Shown: positions 35,834 to 46,365 of the stretch, piece by piece
Numbering within the stretch: the stretch's first letter is position 1
How the letters are laid out: each line of letters opens with the position of its first letter
Source of the DNA: Pseudomonadota bacterium
GTDB taxonomy: Bacteria; Pseudomonadota; Gammaproteobacteria; Burkholderiales; Burkholderiaceae_C
Length of the DNA stretch: 55,332 bases
Assembly: GCA_023460715.1 (NCBI GenBank)
Contig: JAEWPH010000255.1
Span: forward strand, 1-55,332
Direction: 5' to 3'
Notes under the pieces: model-generated
Seen by the model: the letters and a program-made list of their open reading frames with translations, nothing else
Told to the model about the DNA's origin: nothing
The model's database searches: none
Translations under genes and position numbers: made by a program

Positions 35834-36026
35834 CGACCCCTTCAGGCACCTGAGCGACGCCGACGACTTTGCTACGTCGCAGTGGGAGGGTGCCGCCGGG
35901 TTTGCAGTTAATGATGCGTGTGGCCGTGACGCAGGCCCCAGGTCCTCTGCCCATACGGCCTTCCCGCCTACAGGAATGGCGCCATGCGGCCATTACCCTC
36001 GATCTGTTTTGATTTGTTACACACGC

Positions 36027-36389
36027 ATGACCAGCCACGCCATCCTGGTAGAAGACAGCGCCACCATCCGCGACACGTTGATTCCTGCCATGCACGAGTT
36101 GGCGGATATCGATGTGGTCGCCACCGCCGAGACCGTGTTGGAAGCCCTGGCCGCCAGCGACCATTGTGACTGGGGCCTGATGGTGCTGGACCTGTTTCTC
36201 AAGGAAGGCTCCGGCCTGACCGTGCTTGAGCGGCTGCGCCACCGTCCGCGGCACCAGCGCATCGTGGTGCTGACCAACTACGCCACGCCCGACATCCGCG
36301 AGCGTTGCGCTCGCCTGGGTGCCAATGCGGTCTTCGACAAGTCGACCGAACTGGACGCGTTCTTCGAAGATTGCGTGCAAGTCCACTGA
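36027..36389 (+). CDS. Orphan single-domain response regulator (receiver only), copy 2
   Basis: This 120-residue CheY-like receiver has ED in LVEDS, phospho-acceptor Asp in MVLDLFL, Thr in VVLTNYA and Lys in VFDKSTE. It aligns without gaps over its length with the receiver at 9227-9676, sharing ILVED, DVVATAE, VLTNYAT and GA-AVFDKSTELDAFFE. It has no output domain. Start 36027 matches that alignment. A CCTACA box is at 35967-35972. No kinase is adjacent; the kinases at 28928-31765 are possible donors. Confidence 0.85.
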   Translation: MTSHAILVEDSATIRDTLIPAMHELADIDVVATAETVLEALAASDHCDWGLMVLDLFLKEGSGLTVLERLRHRPRHQRIVVLTNYATPDIRERCARLGANAVFDKSTELDAFFEDCVQVH

Positions 36390-36452
36390 TCTCGGTACGA
36401 ATGCCGCATCCGCGGTCAGCCCGCAATCGTGCACATCGGTATGCGCTATTGT

Positions 36453-36500
36453 ATTTATAGCTGCATGCGCTTATCCATCAAGCGCTAGAGGCTGATTTTA
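36453..36500. repeat. Intergenic hairpin repeat, copy 1
   Basis: The core AGCTGCATGCGCTT (36459-36472) pairs imperfectly with AAGCGCTAGAGGCT (36480-36493), with TATTTATAGC before and a T-rich flank after. The element ends next to the stop of the leftward MATE gene and lies between convergent genes. It shares TTTATAGC, GCGCTTATCC and AAGCGC with the copy at 40795-40845. Confidence 0.65.
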
Positions 36501-36501
36501 T

Positions 36502-37920
36502 CTAAATCCGCTGCTGCAGTGCCGCCAGGCTCCGGATCGAGCGCGGCCGGCCCACGGGCCCGAACCAGGCCCCGCCAGCGATGACTGCCGCATTGATCGT
36601 GCTGTAGGCCACCAGCGCCACGGCCTGCGCCGCGAACACCATGGGCAGGCCCCCGCCGGCCTGCAACGCCCACCAGCCGCCCAGGCCGGCCACCGCCAAA
36701 CGCACCACGTTGCCGATCACCGGCCAGCCGAGCCGCCCCGCGCCCTGGGACGCGAAATACAACGCGAGGCCCAACCCGAAGAATCCATAGGCCGGGCCGA
36801 CGATACGCAGGTACTGCGTGCCGGCAGCCAGCATGGCCGGGTCATGGCCGAACAGGCTGAGCCAAGCCACCGGAAACAGCGCGGCAGCCAGGCCGATCGC
36901 CTCGGTGAGGCCGAAGGCCAGCGCCGCCCCGATCCACGTCGCCCGCAGCGCGCGCTCCGTTCGGCCCGCGCCCATGCAGGTCCCCACGATGGTGACCAGC
37001 GGTGCGCCCAGGCCGAACACCAGCGGCACCAGCAGATATTCCAGGCGCGATGCCGTGCCGTAGCCCGCGATGGCGGCGGGGCCGAAGTGACCCGCCAGCG
37101 CGGTCGCGATGCCGATGGCGAGGTTGGTCGCCACCGTGGAGACAGCGCCCAGCAGTCCGACGCGCAGGATGTTCCAGAACAAGGCGCCGCGGCATTGCAA
37201 GCCCGCGCGCGTCAGCCGGAGCAGGCTGCCGCTGGAACGCAGGTACACGCACAGGGCCACTGTGCCGCCCAGGTAGTACAGCAGCAGGGCCAGAGCCCCA
37301 CCCGCGATGCCCAGGGCCGGCACGGGCCCCCAGCCGAAGATGAGCACGGGCGACACGGGAATCAGCAGCACCGTGCCCACGGAAACCACCTTGGCCGGCA
37401 GCGCCATGTTGCCGGTGCCGCGCACCACCGCGGCCAGCGAGTTGAAGACCCAGATCAGCACCGCGCCGGCGAACACGATGTGCGAGTAGGTGAGCGCGGC
37501 CTCCAGCGAGGCGCCCTCCCCGCCCATGGCGCGGTAGAGCGCATCGCCGCCCCACCACAGTGCGATCGTGAAGAACAGGCCGAAGCCCACGCCGATCACC
37601 ACGCCCGCCCAGGCAAGCGACTCCGCCTGCGCCCGGTCGCGCTGTCCCAGCGCCCGGGCAATGGCCGAGGCGATGCCGCCGCCCATGGCGCCGCCCGAGG
37701 TCATCTGCATCAGCATGACGATGGGAAACACCAGCGCCATGCCGGCCAGCGCATCGGTGCCGAGCCGGCCGATGAACCATGTCTCGATGAGGCCGGCCGA
37801 GGCCTGCGCCACCATGATGAGCACATTGGGCAGGGCCAGACGCAAAAGCAGCGGCGTCAGCGGCGCCTCCAGAAGGCGGCGCGTGCGTGGATCGATGTCG
37901 GCGGAGGTGGGAGAGGACAT
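36502..37920 (-). CDS. MATE family efflux transporter
   Basis: The 472-residue inner-membrane protein has the 12-helix MATE pattern: LALPNVLIMVAQASAGLIETWFIGR near the N-terminus, MQMTSGGAMGGGIASAIARALG, and the second-half repeat GYGTASRLEYLLVPLVFGLGAPLVTIVGTCMGAG. Such carriers export cationic drugs or metabolites using Na+ or H+; the substrate is not visible. The MFS gene lies 29 bases upstream on the same strand, so both may be cotranscribed. The open frame continues to 39195, but that extension is the wrong frame of the MFS gene. Confidence 0.92.
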   Translation of the reverse strand: MSSPTSADIDPRTRRLLEAPLTPLLLRLALPNVLIMVAQASAGLIETWFIGRLGTDALAGMALVFPIVMLMQMTSGGAMGGGIASAIARALGQRDRAQAESLAWAGVVIGVGFGLFFTIALWWGGDALYRAMGGEGASLEAALTYSHIVFAGAVLIWVFNSLAAVVRGTGNMALPAKVVSVGTVLLIPVSPVLIFGWGPVPALGIAGGALALLLYYLGGTVALCVYLRSSGSLLRLTRAGLQCRGALFWNILRVGLLGAVSTVATNLAIGIATALAGHFGPAAIAGYGTASRLEYLLVPLVFGLGAPLVTIVGTCMGAGRTERALRATWIGAALAFGLTEAIGLAAALFPVAWLSLFGHDPAMLAAGTQYLRIVGPAYGFFGLGLALYFASQGAGRLGWPVIGNVVRLAVAGLGGWWALQAGGGLPMVFAAQAVALVAYSTINAAVIAGGAWFGPVGRPRSIRSLAALQQRI

Positions 37921-37949
37921 GGGCGTCAGCAGTGGAGGGACCGGCCCCG

Positions 37950-39248
37950 TCACGCGGGCCGAGGGACCACGGAAACCCCGGATGGCGGGGAGCGGCGGAT
38001 GAGCAGAACCAGACCCGCCGCGACAAGGCAGGCGGCGCCAGCTGCATAGAGAGCCGGGGTATAGGTGAGCAGCAGCGTGCGGGTGAGACCCGCGCCCCAG
38101 GCGGCCGCCGCAGCGCCCAGCTGATGCGCCGCGAAGATCCAGCCGAACACCAGGCCGACCTTTTGCGCACCGAAGGTCGCGCCCGCCAGCTTGACCGTCG
38201 GCGGCACGGTGGCGATCCAGTCCAGCCCGTAGAACATGGCGAACAGGCCGAGTCCGTAGAAAGTGAACTCCGAATGCGGCAGCCAGAACAGCGATAGGCC
38301 CCGCAGGCCGTAGTACCAGAACAGCAGCTTGCGGTTGTCGTACCGGTCCGAGAGCCAGCCCGACAGGATGGTGCCCACGAAGTCGAACGCGCCCATCATC
38401 GCCAGCACGGAGGCGGCCGGCACGGCGCCCATGCCGTTGTCGCCGCACAGCGAAATGAAGTGCGTCTGCACCAGCCCGTTCGTGGACAAACCGCAGATGA
38501 AGAAGGTGGCGAACAGAATCCAGAACGTGCCGCTGCGCGATGCCTCGGCCAGGGCCTTGAACGGCGTTGCGAAGTTCATCGCCATGGTGGGCGGCGGCGC
38601 AGCGCCAGCCGGCACCGTATCGCCATAGGCCGCCAGGCCGACGTCGGCGGGCCGGTTGCGCACGAAAGCCAGGGCCATTGCGCCCACCACCGCGCAGGCG
38701 ATGAAGATGGGCGCAATGGCCGAGCGCCATCCCCAGTGCTCGATCATCCAGGCGGCAAAGGGCAGAAAAGCCAGTTGCCCGGTCGCGGCGCTGGCTGTGA
38801 GGATTCCCACCACCAGCCCGCGCCGGGCCACGAACCAGCGGTTGGCCACCACGGCCCCCAGCACCAGCGCCGTCAGACCGGTGCCCAGACCCAGCAGCAG
38901 GCTCCACAGCACAAAGAGCTGCCACAGCTGGCTGGTCAGCGTGACCAGCGCCATGCCGGTACCCACCAGTGCCAGTCCTGTGCACATCACCGCGCGTAGG
39001 CCCCAGCGCTCCATGAGCACCGCGGCGAACGGGCCCATCAGCCCGAACAGCGCGAAGCGCAGCGCCAGTGCGGTGGAAATCTGGTCTGTCGTCCAGCCGA
39101 ACTCCTGGGACAGCGGCTGCAGCATGGCCCCTGGCAGACCCAATGCGGCCGACATGGTCAGCATGGTCAGAAAGGTGATGCCGGCGACCAGCCACCCGTA
39201 ATGGATGCCATGGCGCTGCAGAAAACGCGCGGCGGATTGCGACAGCAT
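37950..39248 (-). CDS. MFS transporter
   Basis: The 432-residue protein has 12 predicted helices. It starts MLSQSAARFLQRHGIHYGWLV and carries the major-facilitator loop pattern after helix 2 (ALRFALFGLMGPFAAVLMERWG) and in the second half (GWLSDRYDNRKLL). HYGW at the N-terminus is common in oxalate/formate-antiporter-like and monocarboxylate MFS members, so an organic acid is possible. The substrate is unknown. The MarR gene lies 49 bases upstream on the same strand and may control the set. Confidence 0.88.
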   Translation of the reverse strand: MLSQSAARFLQRHGIHYGWLVAGITFLTMLTMSAALGLPGAMLQPLSQEFGWTTDQISTALALRFALFGLMGPFAAVLMERWGLRAVMCTGLALVGTGMALVTLTSQLWQLFVLWSLLLGLGTGLTALVLGAVVANRWFVARRGLVVGILTASAATGQLAFLPFAAWMIEHWGWRSAIAPIFIACAVVGAMALAFVRNRPADVGLAAYGDTVPAGAAPPPTMAMNFATPFKALAEASRSGTFWILFATFFICGLSTNGLVQTHFISLCGDNGMGAVPAASVLAMMGAFDFVGTILSGWLSDRYDNRKLLFWYYGLRGLSLFWLPHSEFTFYGLGLFAMFYGLDWIATVPPTVKLAGATFGAQKVGLVFGWIFAAHQLGAAAAAWGAGLTRTLLLTYTPALYAAGAACLVAAGLVLLIRRSPPSGVSVVPRPA

Positions 39249-39297
39249 GAGCGGCCTTTGCGGTAAGGGTGCGGCGTGGACGTGGGCGACGCTGGGC

Positions 39298-39747
39298 TCA
39301 AGGCCGAGCGGCGGGCTCGGTATCGAGCAAGGCGATGGTTTCGTCCAGCAGCGCATGCAGCGCCATGACGCGGTCCGCGCCCAGGCGCTCGTTCAATCCA
39401 TCCTGGGCCACGCGCCAATGGCGCTGCGCCTCCTGGCGCTTGGCCCGGCCGGCGTCGGTGATCTGCACGCTGCGGCTGCGTGCATCCCCCCCCGCCGCCA
39501 CTTCGACCCAGCCGGCATCCTGCAGCGGGCGCAGGTTGCGCGTGAGCGTCGACGCATCCATGCGCAGGGCGCGGGCCAGGTCACCCGGCCGCACCGGGCC
39601 CAGACTGATGACATGGGACAGCAGCGAGTACTGGGTGATCTTCAGCCCGGTCTTGCTGACTTCGTTGTCGTAATGCTGCGTGACCAGCCGTGTCGCCTGC
39701 CGCAGCTTGAGATTGGTGCAGCCGCGAGGCTGGGGAAGAGCGTCCAT
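39298..39747 (-). CDS. MarR family transcriptional regulator
   Basis: A 149-residue winged-helix regulator: CTNLKLRQATRLVTQHYD at the N-terminus, LARALRMDASTLTRNLRPLQDAGWVE as recognition helix and DARSRSVQITDAGRAK as wing. MarR proteins usually bind palindromes and are released by phenolic or toxic ligands. It is divergent from the thioesterase gene, with an inverted repeat between them, and upstream of the MFS and MATE genes. It probably controls both directions. Confidence 0.9.
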   Translation of the reverse strand: MDALPQPRGCTNLKLRQATRLVTQHYDNEVSKTGLKITQYSLLSHVISLGPVRPGDLARALRMDASTLTRNLRPLQDAGWVEVAAGGDARSRSVQITDAGRAKRQEAQRHWRVAQDGLNERLGADRVMALHALLDETIALLDTEPAARP

Positions 39748-39754
39748 GGCCTAT

Positions 39755-39785
39755 GATTGTATCTACAACATTTGCAGATGCAATC
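39755..39785. promoter_or_regulatory. Probable MarR operator
   Basis: GATTGTATCT (39755-39764) and AGATGCAATC (39776-39785) form a 10-base inverted repeat with one mismatch, spaced 11 bases. It lies between the divergent marR-type and thioesterase starts. The minus strand also reads TGTAGATTGCATC and TGTAGATACAATC as direct repeats. Confidence 0.55.
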
Positions 39786-39811
39786 TACAGCCTTTCAGAC
39801 AGGAGCAGCGC

Positions 39812-40363
39812 ATGACGATGGAAGAGACATTGGCCCGGTGGTTGGCCGAGGAAAAGACCGTGATGGCGCGGATGGAGGCCGGGGCTGGCGCGGGCGTGGC
39901 AACCCCGGCGCAGATTGCCGGCAAGACCGGGCTGGAGACGATGCAGGCCATGCTGGCCGGCAACCTGCCCTACCCGCCCATGGCGCGCACGCTCGACTTC
40001 ATGCTGGTGGAGGTGAGCGACGGTAGCGCCGTCTTCCAGGGCAGCCCTGGCGCGGCCCACCTCAACCCTATGGGCACGGTCCACGGTGGCTGGTTCGCCA
40101 CCCTGCTGGACTCCGCCGTGGGATGCGCGGTGCACACCCGCATGCCGGCCGGGCGGGCCTACACGACGGCCGAACTGAGCGTGAACATCGTCAAGGCGCT
40201 CACGCCCAAGGTGGCCCGCGTGCGCGCCGAGGGGCGCATCATCCACAGCGGGCGCCAGCTCGCCACCGCCGAGGGCCGACTGGTGGGCCCGGACGGCACG
40301 CTGTACGCCCACGCCACGACCACCTGCCTGGTCTTTGAAGTGCCGGCACAATCGAGGGCATGA
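39812..40363 (+). CDS. PaaI family (hotdog-fold) thioesterase
   Basis: The 183-residue protein has a hotdog fold with the catalytic region [24 protein letters not shown]; the HGG and the acidic residue in LLDSA are the usual active-site features. It has about 45 extra N-terminal residues. Such enzymes hydrolyse acyl-CoA, often aromatic or medium chain. Start 39812 follows AGGAGCAGC. The stop overlaps gloA as ATGA. Confidence 0.88.
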   Translation: MTMEETLARWLAEEKTVMARMEAGAGAGVATPAQIAGKTGLETMQAMLAGNLPYPPMARTLDFMLVEVSDGSAVFQGSPGAAHLNPMGTVHGGWFATLLDSAVGCAVHTRMPAGRAYTTAELSVNIVKALTPKVARVRAEGRIIHSGRQLATAEGRLVGPDGTLYAHATTTCLVFEVPAQSRA

Positions 40364-40776
40364 GATTCCTCCACACGATGCTGCGCGTTGGCAACCTTCA
40401 ACGCTCGATTGATTTCTATACCCATGTGCTGGGCATGCAGCTGCTGCGCCAGTCCGAGAACCCCGAGTACAAGTACTCGTTGGCGTTCCTGGGCTTCGAC
40501 GGCGGCAACCCCGGCCAGGCCGAGATCGAACTCACCTACAACTGGGGCACCGAGAGCTACGACATGGGCACCGCCTACGGCCATATCGCCCTGGGCGTGC
40601 CAGACGCCTACGCGGCCGTGGAGAAGATCAAGGCCGCCGGCGGCAACGTGACGCGCGAGGCGGGGCCGGTGAAGGGCGGCACGACGGTCATCGCCTTCGT
40701 GACGGATCCGGACGGCTACAAGATCGAGCTGATCGAGCGCAAGGACGCGACGGGTGCAGGGACCGGTCTGCGCTGA
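40360..40776 (+). CDS. gloA: Lactoylglutathione lyase (glyoxalase I)
   Basis: Glyoxalase I converts the hemithioacetal of methylglyoxal and glutathione to S-lactoylglutathione. The 138-residue protein shows the family start [20 protein letters not shown] and metal ligands His5, Glu57 (IELTYNWG), His75 (GHIALGV) and Glu123 (DGYKIELIE). Length and sequence are typical of the Ni-type bacterial enzyme. It is coupled to the thioesterase gene by an ATGA overlap. Confidence 0.96.
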   Translation: MRFLHTMLRVGNLQRSIDFYTHVLGMQLLRQSENPEYKYSLAFLGFDGGNPGQAEIELTYNWGTESYDMGTAYGHIALGVPDAYAAVEKIKAAGGNVTREAGPVKGGTTVIAFVTDPDGYKIELIERKDATGAGTGLR

Positions 40777-40794
40777 ACCCGAACCACATTCGCT

Positions 40795-40845
40795 ACGTTT
40801 TTTATAGCACCTAGCGCTTATCCCACAAGCGCCAGGTGCCTGTCT
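40795..40845. repeat. Intergenic hairpin repeat, copy 2
   Basis: TTTTTTATAGCACC, then TAGCGCTTATCC, CACAAGCGCCAGGTGC. It pairs GCACCTAGCGCTT with AAGCGCCAGGTGC almost perfectly, around a short loop. It lies between convergent gloA and eda and ends near the eda stop, so it could serve as a two-way terminator. It is related to the element at 36453-36500. Confidence 0.65.
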
Positions 40846-40849
40846 CGCT

Positions 40850-41496
40850 TTAACTCTGTGCGCGCAGCGCGGCGGCGCCTTTCGCCAGTTCGGTGATCCG
40901 TGCCCAGTCGCCCTGGGCCAGTGCGTCACCGGGTACCAGCCACGATCCGCCCACGCAGGCCACATTGCCCAGCGCCAGAAACTCCGCCGCGTTGCCCGGC
41001 TGGATCCCGCCCGTGGGGCAGAACACCACGTCGCCGAACGGTCCCTGCCAGGCTTTCAGCATGGCCAGGCCCCCGGCCTGCAGAGCGGGGAAAAACTTCA
41101 GGGCGTGAAAGCCCTCTTCCTGCGCCATCATGATCTCGCTGCCCGTGGCCACGCCGGGCAGCAGCGGCAGGCCCAGATCGCGGCAGGCGCGGCCCACGGC
41201 AGGGGTGAAGCCTGGGCTCACGGCAAAGCGGGCGCCGGCGTTGGCGGCGGCCTGCGCATCGGCCGCGCTGCGCACGGTGCCGGCGCCCACCACGGCGTCG
41301 GGCACGTCGCGGGCGATGGCTTCCATGCAGGCCAGGGCCTGCGGGGTGCGCAGCGTCACTTCCAGCATGCGGATGCCGCCCGCTACCAGGGCGCGGGCCA
41401 TGGGCACGGCGTGGGCCACATCGTTGAGCACGATGACCGGGATCACCGGTGCGTCCCGCATCACATCCTGCGCAGTCAGCGCGCCTTGTTGTCCGT

Positions 41497-41506
<10 letters not shown>
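40850..41506 (-). CDS. eda: 2-dehydro-3-deoxy-6-phosphogluconate aldolase
   Basis: KDPG aldolase splits KDPG to pyruvate and glyceraldehyde-3-phosphate, the last step of the Entner-Doudoroff pathway. The 218-residue protein has the catalytic Glu in LEVTLRTP, the Schiff-base Lys in HALKFFPA, and [14 protein letters not shown] and [10 protein letters not shown] phosphate and substrate segments. It overlaps the edd stop by 10 bases. Confidence 0.96.
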
Positions 41507-43317
<1,811 letters not shown>

Positions 43318-43390
43318 GCTGGGCTGTGGGATGCGCCGGCTGGCTGAAGGTCTTGATGGTAAACCCGCCCCACCCGGCACGATGTAGGTG

Positions 43391-43415
43391 AAAGGCACGC
43401 CGGCGGCGTGCCTTT
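43391..43415. terminator. Bidirectional-type hairpin between dctP and edd
   Basis: AAAGGCACGCC and GGCGTGCCTTT form an exact 11-base stem with a GGC loop, with A and T runs at the ends. It lies after the dctP stop and can end the TRAP transcript before edd. Confidence 0.75.
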
Positions 43416-43462
43416 TCAGGGGCAGGCGCGCCGCTGGCGCGCCCGTGCCCTGCGCGCGGTGC

Positions 43463-44473
43463 TTACTTGCCGCGCGCCTGCTGGACGGCGGCGTTCACCT
43501 CGTCCCAGGTCTGCTGGCCCACGGCCTTGGCGATGCCGGTGTTCACGCTCGTGAGCTTCTCGCGCATGCGGTTGGCTTCCGCAGCGGACAGTTCGTTCAC
43601 CTGCATGCCCTTGGTCTTCAGGTCGGCCAGGGCCTTGGTGGCCTCTTCACGCGTGTCCTTGCGCTCGAAGTCGCGGCTCTTGATGGCGGCGTCCTGCAGC
43701 ACCTTCTTCTCTGCGGGGCTCAGCGTGTCCCACCACTTCTTGCTCACGGTGACGATCCACGGGCTGTAGACGTGGTTGGTCACCGTCAAGTACTTCTGCA
43801 CTTCGTAGAACTTGCTGGAGACCACGGTGTTGAACGGGTTCTCCTGGCCGTCGACCGCACGGGTTTCCAGCGCCGTGAACAGCTCCGAGAACGGCAGCGG
43901 CACGGCATTGGCGCCCAGGGCCTTGAAGCTGTCGAGGAACACGTTGTTCTGCATCACACGCAGCTTGATGTCGCCCAGGTCTTCCAGCTTGTTGACGGGA
44001 CGCTTGCTGTTGGTGAGGTTGCGGAAGCCGTTCTCCCAGTACACCAGGCCGACCATGCCCTTGGGCTCCAGCTTGGCCTTGACCTTCTCGCCCACGGGGC
44101 CGTCCAGCACCGTGTCGGCTTCCTTCACGTTGTTGAACAGGAAGGGGGTATCCCACACGGCCATCTCGGGCACGATGCCGACCAGGGTGGCCGTGGAGCC
44201 GACCATCATCTCCTGCGCGCCGCCGATCAGCGCCTGCTGCATCTGCGTGTCCGAGCCCAGCGATGCATTGCCGATGGCGCGCACCTTCATCTTGCCGCCG
44301 GTGGCCTGCTCGACCTCCTTGGCGAACAGGCGCACGGCACGGCCCTGGTTGGAATCGTCCACCAGGCCGAAGCCGAAGCGCACGATGCGTGGCTTGAAGT
44401 CCTGGGCCTGGACGGCTCCGGTGGTGGCGACGAGCGCGGCCACGAGGCCGGCGAGAGCGAAACGGATGCGCAT
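43463..44473 (-). CDS. dctP: TRAP transporter substrate-binding protein DctP
   Basis: A 336-residue periplasmic binding protein with a signal peptide (about 1-23, [15 protein letters not shown]). It shows the DctP pattern: [63 protein letters not shown] (key part VPLPFSELF) and GQENPFNTV. The context with gntK, edd and eda suggests gluconate or a similar sugar acid as ligand. It is the last gene of gntK-dctQ-dctM-dctP and is followed by a terminator. Confidence 0.93.
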   Translation of the reverse strand: MRIRFALAGLVAALVATTGAVQAQDFKPRIVRFGFGLVDDSNQGRAVRLFAKEVEQATGGKMKVRAIGNASLGSDTQMQQALIGGAQEMMVGSTATLVGIVPEMAVWDTPFLFNNVKEADTVLDGPVGEKVKAKLEPKGMVGLVYWENGFRNLTNSKRPVNKLEDLGDIKLRVMQNNVFLDSFKALGANAVPLPFSELFTALETRAVDGQENPFNTVVSSKFYEVQKYLTVTNHVYSPWIVTVSKKWWDTLSPAEKKVLQDAAIKSRDFERKDTREEATKALADLKTKGMQVNELSAAEANRMREKLTSVNTGIAKAVGQQTWDEVNAAVQQARGK

Positions 44474-44540
44474 GGTGGTCTCCTGTGTGTTGGTAAGGGT
44501 GACGGGAAAAAGGAAAGCGGAAAGCGGTGAAGGGCCGGGC

Positions 44541-45821
44541 TCAGTGCAGCCAGCGCATGGGCGTGATGACCAGCGACGGGAAGATGGTGAACAGCACCAA
44601 CAGCAGCACGTACATCAACAGGAACGGCGTGGTGCCCTTGATGACGGTCTCCATGCGCAGGCGCCCCACCCCGGCCACCACGTTCTGCACCGTGCCCACG
44701 GGCGGCGTGATCAGGCCGATCGAGCCCACGTAGATGAACATGAAGCCGAAGTACACCGGGTCGATGCCGGCCTTGACCGCCAGCGGCGCGCACACGGGGC
44801 CGAAGATCAGGATGGTGGGCGTGAGGTCCATCGCGGTGCCCACGACCAGCAGGAAGACCATCATCAGCGCCATGAACATGACGGGGTTGCCCATCACGCC
44901 GGCGAAGCTGTCGGCCAGCATGTTGGGCAGGTCGGCCAGGGTGATCATGTAGGCCGTCACGGTGGCGGCCCCGCACAGGAACATCACCACGGCCGTGGTC
45001 TTGCCGGCGTTCAGGAACACGTCGTACAGCTGGGCCCAGGTGAGCTCGCGGTACACGAACATCGACACGAACAGCGCGTACACGGCGGCCACCACGGCGG
45101 CCTCGGTCGGCGTGAAGATGCCGCCCTTCAGCCCGCCCAGGATGATGACCGGCATCATCATGGCCCAGAAGCTGTGCAGCAGCGCCTTCAGGCGGGCGCC
45201 CCAGCCCACGCGCTCCATGGCGGGCAGCTGGTTGTTCTTGGCGATCCACCACCAGGCAGCGATCAGGAACAGGCCCATCATCAGGCCGGGGAACACGCCC
45301 GAGAGGAACAGCTTGCTGATCGACGTATTGGTGGTCACGCCATAGATCACGAAGGGCATCGACGGCGGAATGATCGGCGCGATGATGCCACCCGAGGCCA
45401 GCAGGCCGGCGCTGTAGCTGGGCGGGTAGTTCTGCTGGCGCATCATGGGCAGCAGGATGGTGGCGAGCGCCGCCGTATCCGCGATGGCCGAGCCGCTCAT
45501 CGAGGCCAGCAGTACGGCCGCGCCGATGGCCACGAAGCCCAGGCCGCCGCGGATGTGCCCGCAGAACGCGCGCGCCAGGTCGATGATGCGGCGCGACAGG
45601 CCGCCCGCGTTCATCAGCTCCCCGGCCAGGATGAAGAACGGCACCGCCAGCAGCGGGAAGTTGTCGAAGCCCGCCTGCAGGTTCTGCGCCAGCAGCTGGG
45701 AGTCGAAGAAATCCAGGTGCCACATCAGGGCAACGCCCGTGAGCACCAGGGCATGGGCGATCGGCATGCCGATCACCATGCCGCCGATCAGGACGGCAAG
45801 GAAGATGAAGGTAACGATCAT
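44541..45821 (-). CDS. dctM: TRAP transporter large permease DctM
   Basis: A 426-residue membrane protein with about 12-13 helices and the DctM signatures LLAVPFFILAGELMNAGG, GSAIADTAALATILLP, SGGIIAPIIPPSMPFVIYG and VGSIGLITPPVGTVQNVV. It is the Na+-coupled transport subunit that works with DctQ and DctP in the inner membrane. dctQ lies 25 bases upstream. Confidence 0.95.
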   Translation of the reverse strand: MIVTFIFLAVLIGGMVIGMPIAHALVLTGVALMWHLDFFDSQLLAQNLQAGFDNFPLLAVPFFILAGELMNAGGLSRRIIDLARAFCGHIRGGLGFVAIGAAVLLASMSGSAIADTAALATILLPMMRQQNYPPSYSAGLLASGGIIAPIIPPSMPFVIYGVTTNTSISKLFLSGVFPGLMMGLFLIAAWWWIAKNNQLPAMERVGWGARLKALLHSFWAMMMPVIILGGLKGGIFTPTEAAVVAAVYALFVSMFVYRELTWAQLYDVFLNAGKTTAVVMFLCGAATVTAYMITLADLPNMLADSFAGVMGNPVMFMALMMVFLLVVGTAMDLTPTILIFGPVCAPLAVKAGIDPVYFGFMFIYVGSIGLITPPVGTVQNVVAGVGRLRMETVIKGTTPFLLMYVLLLVLFTIFPSLVITPMRWLH

Positions 45822-45846
45822 GGCGCGCGGTCTCGTCTCTGGTCTC

Positions 45847-46365
45847 TTATTCGATGGTCTCGGCGTCGCCGTGCTGCGGCGGCTCGCCGCGCACCAGGTC
45901 GAACACCAGCGCAGCCAACAGGCCCGCAGCCAGCACGAGCGTGGCCGCGGCGCCCAGGGCCAGCGGGTAGCCCAGCACCGTGCTGAAGCTGCTCATGCCG
46001 GCCACCACCTGCTCCCAGGAGCCCTTGAGCAGCAGCACCATGCACAGCGCCACCAGCGCCTGGCTGACCCAGAACAGGCCCTTGCGGGTGCCGCCCTTCA
46101 CGCGCGACGTCAGCATGTCGAAGCCCAGGTGCTTGCCCTCGAAAGCCGCGACGATGGCGCCGATGGCCACCAGCCAGACGAACAGCAGGCGCGCGATCTC
46201 CTCGTACGACACGATGCTGGTGTGGAACACGTAGCGCAGCACCACATTCAGGAACACGGCCACCACCATGCCGGCCAGCGCCAGCACCATGAACAGTTCG
46301 GCCAGCCGCTGCAGGGCCGGTTTGCGCGGCTGCGGCGCTTGCGTATCGGGGGAATGGCTGCTCAT
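45847..46365 (-). CDS. dctQ: TRAP transporter small permease DctQ
   Basis: A 172-residue four-helix membrane protein with FLNVVLRYVFHTSIVSYEEIARLLFVW (core VVLRYVFHTS) and GKHLGFDML, the usual DctQ landmarks. ATG 46365 overlaps the gntK stop (ATGA), so it is translationally coupled to gluconokinase. Confidence 0.93.
   Translation of the reverse strand: MSSHSPDTQAPQPRKPALQRLAELFMVLALAGMVVAVFLNVVLRYVFHTSIVSYEEIARLLFVWLVAIGAIVAAFEGKHLGFDMLTSRVKGGTRKGLFWVSQALVALCMVLLLKGSWEQVVAGMSSFSTVLGYPLALGAAATLVLAAGLLAALVFDLVRGEPPQHGDAETIE

Noticed and set aside
36502..39195. MATE gene as an 897-residue fusion with an N-terminal extension
   Set aside because: The extension beyond 37920 lies in a wrong frame of the MFS gene, which has clear membrane and motif structure in its own frame.
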